Counted from the stretch's first letter, positions 1 to 7,115 are shown. The stretch is DNA of 12,539 nt from Zavarzinia sp. (GCA_028694545.1 JAQVKV010000016.1:1-12539); one strand, 5' to 3'. The notes: a model not told the origin generated them from the sequence alone. A program made the numbers and translations.

Positions 1-1307
1 TTGTCCTCGTTGTAGCGGGCATCCGGCCACAGGATCGGGCTGCCCACGGCGTCGCCGATGACGACGAAGCGCGCGCCATAGACACCGACCGCAAGGCACA
101 GCACCGTCACCGCGATGACGACACGGGGATAACGGTCGAATTTCGCATACTTCCAGATCGTCTCGACCCAGGTGGTGCGGGCGCGGAAGCGCTTCGGGCG
201 TGGCATCAGGCACAGCAGCGAGGCCGTGAAAACGAGTGCGGGCGCGATCGCCAGCAGCCAGGCACCACAGATGATGCCGAGCACCTGAAGGCTGGGCACG
301 CCGATCATGACGAGCACGAAGAATCCGCCCGCCGCCGCGACGATCGCCGTCAGGCTGGGCACGAAGACCTGCGCCAGGCCGCCGACCACGGCATCCCCCA
401 TCGAGACGCCGGGTTGCAGCCGCTCGAACACCCGCGACATGAACTGCACGCAATGCGACAGCACGATGGCGAAGACAAAGACCGGCAGGATGATCAGCAA
501 CGGATCAAGGTTGTAACCGACCAGGGCCATCACGCCGGTGCCCCAGAGGGTACCGACCGCCGCCGTCAGCATGGGAATGAGCACCCCCATCCACGAGCGG
601 AAGTAGACGTAGAGAATGAGGCCCGAGAACACCAGGGAGATGCCGATCAGGACGATCGTGGCGCCGAGATCGTTATAGATCGTACCGAGCAGGACCGGCC
701 GGCCAACCATATGCACCTTGATGCCGTTGGCCGCTTCCTTGGCCCCCAGTTCCTCGATGAAGGTAACCAGCGTGGCGTAGTCCGTATCATCCTTGAAGTC
801 GGCGATGATCATGCCCGCCTTCTCGTCGTTGGAGACGAGGAGACCCCGGTACTGCGCCTTGACCGCCGCCTCGAAAGCCGCCCATTCCTCGGGCGCGCGC
901 GGCAGGTCGGGCCAGGCGATGGCGTTGATGTCGATACGCCCGGCCGAACCGACAATCGCCTTGGTCTTGCGCAGGGTCAGTGCCTGCACCAGGTGACGCT
1001 CGACCGAGGGGTGGAAGTAGATCTCGTCCGCGACCCGCTTGTAGGCGGTCATGAACTTCTCGTTGTAGATCGTGCCTTCCGTGTTCTCGACCATGATCAG
1101 GGTCGTGTTCGCGCCGCCGAACTGGGCGCCGAACTTCGCCATCAGCTCGACGTTCGGATGGTGGATGGGCAGCATCGCCTCCAGCACCACCTTCAGCGAG
1201 AGATGAGTGAACGACATGTAGCCGAGAAATGCCGTCAGCACGAGCATGCACGCCGCGATAATGGCGGCGCGGCGGCGGACGGCGGCCGCGATCCTGTTCG
1301 CGATCAT
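1..1307 (-). CDS. RND/MMPL-superfamily transporter, C-terminus beyond the window
   Basis: Partial gene: 435 codons are visible from an ATG at 1307-1305, and the frame is still open at base 1. The product looks like a COG1033-type RND exporter of the inner membrane. After a short Arg-rich N-terminus comes one membrane helix (about residues 14-33), then a soluble periplasmic domain of about 180 residues. A block of hydrophobic helices follows (about 210-370) containing the sterol-sensing-like stretch NLDPLLIILPVFVFAIVLSH, and another helix starts near 396, as expected for a half-duplicated RND topology. The start has a near-perfect Shine-Dalgarno (AGGAGGT, 7 nt spacing) and overlaps the stop of the YCF48-like gene as ATGA, so the two are translationally coupled. 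Substrate is unknown; from context (DUF1302 porin-like protein, monooxygenase) a lipid or hydrocarbon is a reasonable guess. Family call is firm, function is inferred. Confidence 0.88.
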   Translation of the reverse strand, partial: MIANRIAAAVRRRAAIIAACMLVLTAFLGYMSFTHLSLKVVLEAMLPIHHPNVELMAKFGAQFGGANTTLIMVENTEGTIYNEKFMTAYKRVADEIYFHPSVERHLVQALTLRKTKAIVGSAGRIDINAIAWPDLPRAPEEWAAFEAAVKAQYRGLLVSNDEKAGMIIADFKDDTDYATLVTFIEELGAKEAANGIKVHMVGRPVLLGTIYNDLGATIVLIGISLVFSGLILYVYFRSWMGVLIPMLTAAVGTLWGTGVMALVGYNLDPLLIILPVFVFAIVLSHCVQFMSRVFERLQPGVSMGDAVVGGLAQVFVPSLTAIVAAAGGFFVLVMIGVPSLQVLGIICGAWLLAIAPALVFTASLLCLMPRPKRFRARTTWVETIWKYAKFDRYPRVVIAVTVLCLAVGVYGARFVVIGDAVGSPILWPDARYNED

Positions 1308-2404
1308 TGCGTAACCTCCTGGATGTCGTTCGATTTCTCCTGGGGCGCGTAGGGGCCGCTGGCGTGGGCCGCGGCAAGGATCAGACCGCCCTGCCCGACC
1401 GCGAGCGCGCGCCCGTCGTCGCCAAGGGCGACACCGCCCAGCCAGAGATAATTGAGCCCCACGGCCGGGGCCACATTGGCGGCATCGAGCCCCTTCGGCC
1501 CGACGGTCATCAGCAAACCATTGCCGACGACGACGCCCTCCCGCCCATTGGTGGAAACATCGACAGCCAGCAGGTGCTGCTCGGTTCCAGTCGCAACCGG
1601 CGCGGCGGACCAAACGCCTTCGCTCGCGGACAACGCCAGCAGCGTCCCGTTCAGACCGACGGCATAGCCCCGATTCCCAACGAGGGCGACGTCGAGCAGG
1701 CTCGGATAGGCCTGTTCGGTAACAACCCTCCACACAGCGCCGCCATCCTCCGTCGCCGCGATGACCCCGAATTCGCCGACGACAACAGCGTGCTGCTCGT
1801 CGAGCGCGGAAATGCCGCTGAGGCGGGGCTTGTCGCGCCCCTGGTAATCCGAAATCTCCGACCGGCTCCAGCTTTTGCCGCCGTCCCGCGTCATCAGGAT
1901 CGCGCCCTCGTGACCAACGACCCAGCCGACCTTCTCGCTCGCGAAGTCAACGTCACGCAGATAAAGGCCGGGCTCTTCGTGAATGAGTTTCCAGTTCCGC
2001 CCCTGCGCGTCACTTTCCAGAATGCGGCCGCGATGGCTGACGGCGATGAAGCCGCCCTTGGGGCGCCGCGCAACGCGACGCAGGAGATCGTCGGTCCCGC
2101 TATCGACCAGCGTCCAGGCGCCCTGCCCTTCGGCTGCTACGGCGACAGCACCGTGATATCCGGTCGCGACCGCCATGCCGTCATCGATGACGATGCCGAA
2201 CAATGAATCGGGGAACAGACGAGACGGCTCCGCATCCGCCCTGGCCGGACCGACGACGCCGAACGTGGACGCAGCGACGATCCCGGCTCCACCCAGAGCC
2301 AGAAGATGCCGCCGGCTGATGTTTCCGGCCGGCCGATATGCCCTACTCCGCGCCGCGTCACACGTCTGGTGACCGGCACCCTCCCATTTCGAGAACGCTC
2401 GCAC
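1304..2404 (-). CDS. Secreted YCF48/BNR-repeat beta-propeller protein (HCF136-like)
   Basis: A 366-residue protein. Residues about 29-56 form a signal peptide with a twin-arginine look (SRRHLLALGGAG, then a hydrophobic stretch and ARA before DA), so export to the periplasm, possibly by Tat, is likely. The mature part has repeated blade motifs of the YCF48/sialidase-like propeller, for example GWVVGHEGAILMTRDGGKSW and AVVVGEFGVIAATEDGG. The family includes the plant/cyanobacterial photosystem II assembly factor, but in heterotrophic bacteria these proteins occur beside RND transporters and DUF1302 proteins, as here; their role there is not settled. The GTG start at 2404 is chosen because GGGAGGGACAGCG stands just upstream and no ATG lies before the signal peptide. 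The stop overlaps the RND start (ATGA). A scaffold or accessory role for the RND pump is inference. Confidence 0.85.
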   Translation of the reverse strand: MRAFSKWEGAGHQTCDAARSRAYRPAGNISRRHLLALGGAGIVAASTFGVVGPARADAEPSRLFPDSLFGIVIDDGMAVATGYHGAVAVAAEGQGAWTLVDSGTDDLLRRVARRPKGGFIAVSHRGRILESDAQGRNWKLIHEEPGLYLRDVDFASEKVGWVVGHEGAILMTRDGGKSWSRSEISDYQGRDKPRLSGISALDEQHAVVVGEFGVIAATEDGGAVWRVVTEQAYPSLLDVALVGNRGYAVGLNGTLLALSASEGVWSAAPVATGTEQHLLAVDVSTNGREGVVVGNGLLMTVGPKGLDAANVAPAVGLNYLWLGGVALGDDGRALAVGQGGLILAAAHASGPYAPQEKSNDIQEVTQ

Positions 2405-2445
2405 TGCGCTGTCCCTCCCTTAGGTCACGGCTCTCGTCCGCGTTT

Positions 2446-2473
2446 GCCACCCTTACTGCAAGATCGTTGCCAA
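2446..2473 (-). promoter_or_regulatory. Sigma-54 (-24/-12) promoter for the YCF48-RND pair
   Basis: Reading the minus strand, TTGGCAACGATCTTGCA at 2473-2457 fits the sigma-54 consensus TGGCACG-N4-TTGCW. The invariant GG (2471-2470) and GC (2459-2458) are exactly 10 nt apart, and the -12 element is perfect. The -24 element has AC instead of CG at its last two bases. The predicted transcript start is near 2446, giving a leader of about 42 nt to the GTG at 2404. No hit of the GATTGATC motif was seen close upstream. This is the weakest of the three sigma-54 matches in the window. Confidence 0.55.
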
Positions 2474-2648
2474 CCGGCTCGATGCGGCAGTGCAAAATTG
2501 GTAACAAATTGAATTTGCTTGATTTTTTTAAATTTCGTGACGTGAGGCGACACGCAACGGCAACGCGATGATGCGATGCACATTTCTGATTTGAGACAGG
2601 TCCGATCGCCTGTGGCGAATTTGAATGATTGAATGGCGCAACGGCGCC

Positions 2649-2689
2649 GGCCTGACCGGTGTATCCTCTGAGGATACACCGGTCAGGCC
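2649..2689 (-). repeat. Perfect 20-bp inverted repeat (hairpin) between the DUF1302 and YCF48 genes
   Basis: Two 20-bp arms that are exact reverse complements are separated by a single base (2669); the core reads CCTGACCGGTGTATCCTC / GAGGATACACCGGTCAGG. It lies 15 bp after the DUF1302 stop in the direction of transcription. An RNA hairpin this long should be very stable, so it may end or attenuate transcription, or protect the 3' end of the DUF1302 mRNA. There is no U-run after it on the minus strand, so it is not a textbook intrinsic terminator. The rest of 2405-2703 holds an A/T-rich patch (about 2495-2535) and the sigma-54 promoter, and no gene. Confidence 0.7.
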
Positions 2690-2703
2690 CGCTCCAATCC
2701 GGA

Positions 2704-4602
2704 TCAGAACTGGAAGGTCATCGAGAATTCGATGTTGTCCACGTGATCGGCGATGCCGAGCACGCCCTGTTCGGGGTCCGCCTCGAAATGGGTGAGCTCG
2801 ATGCGGGGACGGATGTGATCGCCGAAATAATTCAGGTCGATCCGCTGGCGGAGGGCGAAGCCAGCGTTCTGGATATCATAGACAACCAGCAGTTCGGTCC
2901 CCAGCTTGCCGTCATCAAAATTGTGGCTGGCAAGCAGCGTCGCGTAATTCTGCACCGGATGAAGCTTCGCGCCATAGGCGGCATAGGGAGCCTGGAACAG
3001 CAGGTCCTCGCCATTCGGCGTGACGATGGTGAAGAACTGCACGCTCGTGAATATGCTGGTGTCCTGCTCGGTCCAGAACGGCAACCAGAGGAAATAGTCG
3101 GCCCCGATCATGAAGGAGATCTGGTCCCTTTCGGTCACCCCGCGCGACGGATCGACGATCAGGGCCGCCGTGCCTTCCTCGCTGTCGCCAAAAACCGTGG
3201 TCGCGATCGCGCGATTGAAAGGCTTGTCGAATTCATAGGAAAATTCGCTGCGCAGGACGGGCGAGACATCCTTGGGCCCGAGGCGCCATTCGACCATGTC
3301 GCGGCTGAAACTGGCGCCGACCAGCTTGCGCCGGTAGTTGTAGTCGAGGTCGAACTTGACGTTGACCGAACAGAACGAACCACCGGGATAGGGGCAGCCG
3401 AGCACCCCTGTCTGGATTGCCGAGGCATCGGCGCCACCGCGCAGCGCGGGCACATAGACACCCTGCACGACGGCCTCCGTCGTCGCGGCGTCGAGCGGCA
3501 CGACGGTGACCGCGTTGCCGCCATCATGCAACGCGTTGCCGACCACGACGTCGGCCCCGGTCAGCTTCACGATCGGCATATCCTGATAACCATAGAGAGC
3601 ATTCAGGGTGGCCTCGCCGCCGGCGACGTCGAACTTCAGGCGCGCGCCGAGGGTCGGCTCGTCCATCATGAAGCGGTCCGGCTCATTGTCGCTCAGGCTT
3701 GCCCCGAAGTAGGCGACGCCGCGACCGCTTGCCTTGTCGATCAGCAGGGGGTAAGGCAGGCCGTAGAGCCCGCCCGAGGTGGCATCGCCTGGCGTCGGAT
3801 TGTTGATGACGAAGCGGCTGTGGTGGTACTCCGGCATATAGATGAGTTCGAGCTTGGGCCTCTCGATCCCCACGGCGCCGAAAGCGTCGCCAATGCCGAG
3901 CCGGCCGAGATCGAGGTCGACCGCCGTCATCCAACTCGGGATGCGCATCTCGTCGGAATCCCCGAAGATGAATTTCTGGCGATAGTCCTGAGCGTGCAGG
4001 ACATCGAGCAAGCGGATGCCGTCCGATTGCCCCCAGGCGCGCACGAACTTGCCGATCTTGACGGCGTAACGGTTCTCCGGATCCGTCACCTTGACTGCAA
4101 ATTCCCGGATCATCTCGTCGTTGAAGTCTGAGAAGAAGACGTTCTGCTCGTCCTCGCTGCCGAAGGGATCACGCGGCGGCATGGCCAGCGGTCCGCCGGC
4201 CGTCCCCGCGCCGGCCCCGTTCAGGTGGTAGCGGAACTGGTCGCGGAAATCGGGCGAGCTGTAGTCCTGGATACCCCGTCCGACCAGATCGCCGCCAATG
4301 TCGCGATAGAGGTCGCCACGCAGCCAGAAATCGGCCGTCACCGTGACGTTGCTGGTCGGCCGCCAGGCCGAGGTCAGTTCGAGCAGATAGGCGGCCTGGC
4401 CGATCTCGACCCCACCCCCGGTGACGGCCTTGTCATAGGCAAGGGCAAGGCCCTGGCGCAGCCGGCCACCGATGGTGAAACCGTCCGCCAGTTCTGTCTC
4501 GGCCAAAGCCGGCGCCGCGGCAACGGACAGCAGCAGAGCGGACGCCACGATCACGCGGCGCGCGCGGCGACACTCTATTATAGGGGACTTGGATTTCGGC
4601 AT
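2704..4602 (-). CDS. DUF1302-family outer-membrane protein
   Basis: A 632-residue protein. The start at 4602 is preferred over the longest frame (to 4812) because it has a strong site (CCAGGGAGGAAGA before ATG), gives a standard signal peptide (Arg-rich n-region, hydrophobic core, ALA before ETE near residue 34) and lies downstream of the predicted sigma-54 transcript start. The DUF1302 signature is clear near residues 180-210: VKIGKFVRAWGQSDGIRLLD, then a DxR-type motif. The chain ends in FSMTFQF, an outer-membrane beta-barrel C-terminal signal. Two cysteines around residues 400-410 (GCPYPGGSFC) could form a disulfide in a loop. DUF1302 proteins are predicted barrels often found with YCF48, DUF1329 and RND genes in hydrocarbon- and lipid-degrading bacteria; no DUF1329 gene is seen here. 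Passage of a hydrophobic monooxygenase substrate or product is inferred from the shared promoter type and divergent arrangement. Confidence 0.87.
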   Translation of the reverse strand: MPKSKSPIIECRRARRVIVASALLLSVAAAPALAETELADGFTIGGRLRQGLALAYDKAVTGGGVEIGQAAYLLELTSAWRPTSNVTVTADFWLRGDLYRDIGGDLVGRGIQDYSSPDFRDQFRYHLNGAGAGTAGGPLAMPPRDPFGSEDEQNVFFSDFNDEMIREFAVKVTDPENRYAVKIGKFVRAWGQSDGIRLLDVLHAQDYRQKFIFGDSDEMRIPSWMTAVDLDLGRLGIGDAFGAVGIERPKLELIYMPEYHHSRFVINNPTPGDATSGGLYGLPYPLLIDKASGRGVAYFGASLSDNEPDRFMMDEPTLGARLKFDVAGGEATLNALYGYQDMPIVKLTGADVVVGNALHDGGNAVTVVPLDAATTEAVVQGVYVPALRGGADASAIQTGVLGCPYPGGSFCSVNVKFDLDYNYRRKLVGASFSRDMVEWRLGPKDVSPVLRSEFSYEFDKPFNRAIATTVFGDSEEGTAALIVDPSRGVTERDQISFMIGADYFLWLPFWTEQDTSIFTSVQFFTIVTPNGEDLLFQAPYAAYGAKLHPVQNYATLLASHNFDDGKLGTELLVVYDIQNAGFALRQRIDLNYFGDHIRPRIELTHFEADPEQGVLGIADHVDNIEFSMTFQF

Positions 4603-4684
4603 TCTTCCTCCCTGGCCACAGCCTTGGTGCCTCGTTGAAACCGGTGGCAGTTCCATTCGTTTTCGGACGAAACCCAACCGATTT

Positions 4685-4711
4685 GAATACATCGAAGCAA
4701 GTGGCATGCCA
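4685..4711 (-). promoter_or_regulatory. Sigma-54 (-24/-12) promoter for the DUF1302 gene
   Basis: On the minus strand TGGCATG (4711-4705), CCAC, TTGCT (4700-4696) fits the consensus TGGCACG-N4-TTGCW with one mismatch in the -24 box and the required GG-N10-GC spacing. The -24 box is identical to that of the tmo promoter. The predicted start is near 4685, giving an 83-nt leader to the ATG at 4602. A GATTGATC site lies about 125 bp upstream, at a normal distance for an enhancer site. Confidence 0.72.
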
Positions 4712-4803
4712 GGCGTTACAGCGCGGCGCGGCACGGGAAACGCCAGCCCGCACGCCACCTTGCGGCGCTTCGATACGGCACCGCGGCAAGCCCCTGTAAT
4801 CCA

Positions 4804-4817
4804 TTTGATCAATCGAA
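4804..4817. promoter_or_regulatory. Candidate activator-binding site 1 (GATCAATC core)
   Basis: TTTGATCAATCGAA is a 14-bp dyad (TTTGAT/ATCGAA, one mismatch) whose core GATCAATC (4807-4814) recurs twice more in this intergenic region. It resembles the TTGATCAA-rich sites bound by DmpR/XylR-type activators. It lies about 125 bp upstream of the DUF1302 transcript start. Binding is inferred. Confidence 0.5.
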
Positions 4818-5111
4818 CCGGGCGGGTTGACGAATTCAGAAAGACACCGCGCCCACCCTCTCCCGCGGCGGCATGCGGAGCGTGTTACCAGACAGGTTTC
4901 CGCGCGCCGCGTTCCCGGCGCGGGCCCGTGGCACGTAATGTCCGCAAACGGGCCAGATCCGGCATGACAAGACCCCGACCACAGTCTAATTTCACGAATG
5001 AGGAGACGTCAGGGGCCAACCGGGGGGATGGGGCCGCTGGCCATAACAAGAAACAAAGAGAAACGCCATGCAGCTTGACCGCGAAGCCGCCGGACCGTCG
5101 CAATTCGTCTC

Positions 5112-5123
5112 ACGATTGATCGC
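5112..5123. promoter_or_regulatory. Candidate activator-binding site 2 (GATTGATC core)
   Basis: CGATTGATCG (5113-5122) contains the GATTGATC core at 5114-5121 and is itself a short dyad (CGAT-TG-ATCG). It lies about midway between the divergent promoters. Binding is inferred from the repetition of the core. Confidence 0.4.
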
Positions 5124-5234
5124 CGCCGACAGGGCGACATATTGAGCCGCTTGCCGCGTGGCCGCGGCGTCAACCACGGGCAATGCACGAAATCGGTAAG
5201 TGATGGACGGAGGGGCCGTCGCGTTGACCGCTGA

Positions 5235-5253
5235 TTTCATGAAACGATCAATC
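5235..5253. promoter_or_regulatory. Candidate activator-binding site 3 (TTTCATGAAA plus GATCAATC)
   Basis: A perfect palindrome TTTCATGAAA (5235-5244) is followed after one base by the third GATCAATC (5246-5253). It is about 255 bp upstream of the predicted tmo transcript start, somewhat far but workable for a looping enhancer site. Binding is inferred. Confidence 0.4.
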
Positions 5254-5476
5254 CCCGCAGCAGCAGCCATACGTCGCGCCACAAGGCCGTGCCGCAACCC
5301 CGGCCGACCCCGCGGCGCAACAACGAACGCGGGTTCGCGTCGGGCAAGAACACGGAAACGCGTTCCCCTTCGGGCGCTACCGGCGCTGGTGCGCTGCAAC
5401 ATGAGAGGTCCCGGCCCATGCCCCCATCCCGCCGTGACCGTGTCGCAGACAAGCAAAGCGGCGGGATCGGAACGCT

Positions 5477-5503
5477 TGGCATGATCATTGCTGTCACTGA
5501 CGA
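5477..5503 (+). promoter_or_regulatory. Sigma-54 (-24/-12) promoter for the tmo operon
   Basis: TTGGCATGATCATTGCT at 5476-5492 matches TGGCACG-N4-TTGCW with one mismatch and exact GG-N10-GC spacing. The predicted start is near 5503, with an 83-nt leader to the ATG at 5586. A sigma-54 promoter is what a XylR/DmpR-type activator needs, and such an activator is encoded just downstream of the operon. Confidence 0.8.
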
Positions 5504-5512
5504 CAGTGGCAG
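5491..5512. repeat. 22-bp inverted repeat across the predicted tmo transcript start
   Basis: CTGTCACTG (5491-5499), ACGA, CAGTGGCAG (5504-5512): the 9-bp arms pair fully if one G-T pair is allowed. It covers about -12 to +10 of the predicted start. It could be a repressor operator or, if transcribed from further upstream, a small hairpin. Confidence 0.5.
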
Positions 5513-5585
5513 GACAAACGTCGCGGCCTGGCATTGCCGATGACGCCATCCGGTCGAAACAGAAGGCCCACAGGGAGGGACAGCG

Positions 5586-7082
5586 ATGTCTAAGCTGGCT
5601 TCAAACGAATATTACGATCTCGTCCGCACGACGAACTGGACGCCGCGCTATGTGGACGAAGCGGAGCTGTTCCCCGAAATGATGTCGGGAGCGCGTGGTA
5701 TTCCGGCCGAGGCGTGGGAAACTTTCGACGAACCCTACAAGGTTACCTACAGCGACTATGTCGCGACCCAGCGCGAAAAGGACGCCGGCGCCTATTCCGT
5801 GAAGGCGGCCCTCGAGCGCGCCAATTACATCGACAGCGCGGATCCGGGTTGGGTCAGCACGCTGCAGGCGCACTACGGCGCCCTCGCCGTCGCCGAGTTC
5901 GCGGCGGCCACCGCGGAAGCCCGCATGGCACGTTTCTCGCGCGCGCCGGGCAATCGCAACATGGCCACCTTCGGCATGCTGGACGAAATGCGCCATGGCC
6001 AGATCCAGCTCTTCTTCCCGCACGAGCACACGAAGCGCAGCCGTCAGTGGGACTGGGCTCACAAGGCGATGCACACCAACGAATGGGCCGCCGTCGCCGC
6101 GCGTCACATGTTCGACGACATGATGTTCACGCGGGATTCGGTCAGCGTCGCCATCATGCTGACCTTCGCCTTCGAGACCGGCTTCACCAACATGCAGTTC
6201 CTCGGCCTCGCCGCCGACGCCGCCGAAGCCGGTGACCACACCTTCGCCAGCCTGATCTCGAGCATCCAGACCGACGAATCCCGTCATGCCCAGCAGGGCG
6301 GCCCGGTGCTGAAGATCCTGATCGAGAACGGCAAGAAGGACGAGGCGCAGAAGATGATCGACGTCATCTTCTGGCGTGCCTGGAAGCTGTTCTCGGTGCT
6401 GACCGGCCCGATCCTCGACTATTACACCCCGCTCGAACACCGGAAGCAGTCGTTCAAGGAATTCATGCAGGAATGGATCATCGGCCAGTTCGAGCGCCAG
6501 CTGAACGACCTTGGCCTTGATCTGCCCTGGTACTGGGACGAGTTCGTCCGCGCCCTCGACGAGACGCATCACGGCATGCACATGGGTGTCTGGTTCTGGC
6601 GCCCGACCGTGTGGTGGAACCCGGCCGCCGGCGCGTCGCCCGAGGAGCGGGAATGGCTGGAAAGCAAGTACCCGGGCTGGAACGCCACCTTCGGTCGCTG
6701 CTGGGACGTCATCACCGAAAACCTGCAGAAGGGCCGCGAGGAACTCACCCTGCCCGAGACCCTGCCGACGATCTGCAACATGTGCAACCTGCCGGTGGTC
6801 GGCACACCGGGTGACGGCTGGAATGTCAAGGATTACCAGCTCGTCCACGAAGGTCGCCTCTATCACTTCGGCTCCGAGGTCGACCGCTGGTGCTTCGAGC
6901 AGGACCCCGCCCGCTATCAGGGTCACATGAGCGTCGTCGACCGTTTCCTGGCCGGCGAAATCCAGCCGCAGAACCTGGCCGGCGCGCTCCTCTACATGAG
7001 CCTGAATCCGGGCGAGATCGGCGTCGACGCCCACAATTACGCCTGGGCCGGCGTCGGCAAGCAGAGCCACGCCGCCGAGTAA
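5586..7082 (+). CDS. tmoA: Toluene/alkene monooxygenase hydroxylase alpha subunit (TmoA-like)
   Basis: A 498-residue catalytic subunit of a soluble diiron monooxygenase hydroxylase; it inserts one O atom from O2 into an aromatic ring or alkene. The six diiron ligands fall at the same numbers as in toluene-4-monooxygenase: E104, E134 and H137 (DEMRH), E197 (FETGF), E231 and H234 (DESRH). The catalytic-pocket T201 and N202 plus Q228 are also present. Pocket positions 100 and 103 are Leu and Ala, where the T4MO enzyme has Ile and Gly as far as I recall. The C-terminal part (about 388-450) carries the YHS-like CNMCNLP region typical of this group. Start is supported by GGGAGGGACAGCG directly before ATG. 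It is the first gene of an operon after a sigma-54 promoter. Length and motifs fit TmoA, and also isoprene (IsoA) and Xanthobacter alkene monooxygenases, so the physiological substrate is uncertain. Confidence 0.95.
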   Translation: MSKLASNEYYDLVRTTNWTPRYVDEAELFPEMMSGARGIPAEAWETFDEPYKVTYSDYVATQREKDAGAYSVKAALERANYIDSADPGWVSTLQAHYGALAVAEFAAATAEARMARFSRAPGNRNMATFGMLDEMRHGQIQLFFPHEHTKRSRQWDWAHKAMHTNEWAAVAARHMFDDMMFTRDSVSVAIMLTFAFETGFTNMQFLGLAADAAEAGDHTFASLISSIQTDESRHAQQGGPVLKILIENGKKDEAQKMIDVIFWRAWKLFSVLTGPILDYYTPLEHRKQSFKEFMQEWIIGQFERQLNDLGLDLPWYWDEFVRALDETHHGMHMGVWFWRPTVWWNPAAGASPEEREWLESKYPGWNATFGRCWDVITENLQKGREELTLPETLPTICNMCNLPVVGTPGDGWNVKDYQLVHEGRLYHFGSEVDRWCFEQDPARYQGHMSVVDRFLAGEIQPQNLAGALLYMSLNPGEIGVDAHNYAWAGVGKQSHAAE

Positions 7083-7115
7083 CGCGGACACAGACAACCA
7101 GACAAAAGGCAAGTC

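Larger units (their letters stand above)
4603..5585. other. 983-bp divergent intergenic regulatory region, no gene
   Basis: No frame here looks like a protein: the ORFs that cross it lack a ribosome binding site, conserved motifs and family resemblance. It holds two outward-facing sigma-54 promoters (near 4696-4711 and 5477-5492), three GATTGATC sites, an inverted repeat across the plus-strand transcript start and a GC-rich dyad at 4903-4922 (CGCGCCG/CGGCGCG). Its length is unusually large for two promoters, which suits DNA looping by a sigma-54 activator. Confidence 0.7.

Noticed and set aside
414..1352. 312-residue plus-strand frame rich in H, R and D
   Set aside because: Antisense to the RND transporter gene, with low-complexity composition typical of a GC-rich shadow frame.
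2659..4131. 490-residue plus-strand frame
   Set aside because: Antisense to the DUF1302 gene, no family motifs; it also starts inside the palindrome.
4603..4812. 70-residue N-terminal extension of the DUF1302 protein
   Set aside because: The extension would lie before the signal peptide and upstream of the predicted transcript start; the ATG at 4602 has a strong ribosome binding site.
4929..4944. TGGCACG at 4929-4935 as a fourth sigma-54 promoter
   Set aside because: The -24 box is perfect but the GC at the -12 position is absent (CC instead) at the fixed spacing.
5068..5145. 25-codon frame MQLDREAAGPSQFVSRLIAA...
   Set aside because: Considered as a small peptide (PqqA-like size), but it has no Glu-x3-Tyr motif, a weak ribosome binding site and overlaps a likely regulatory site.
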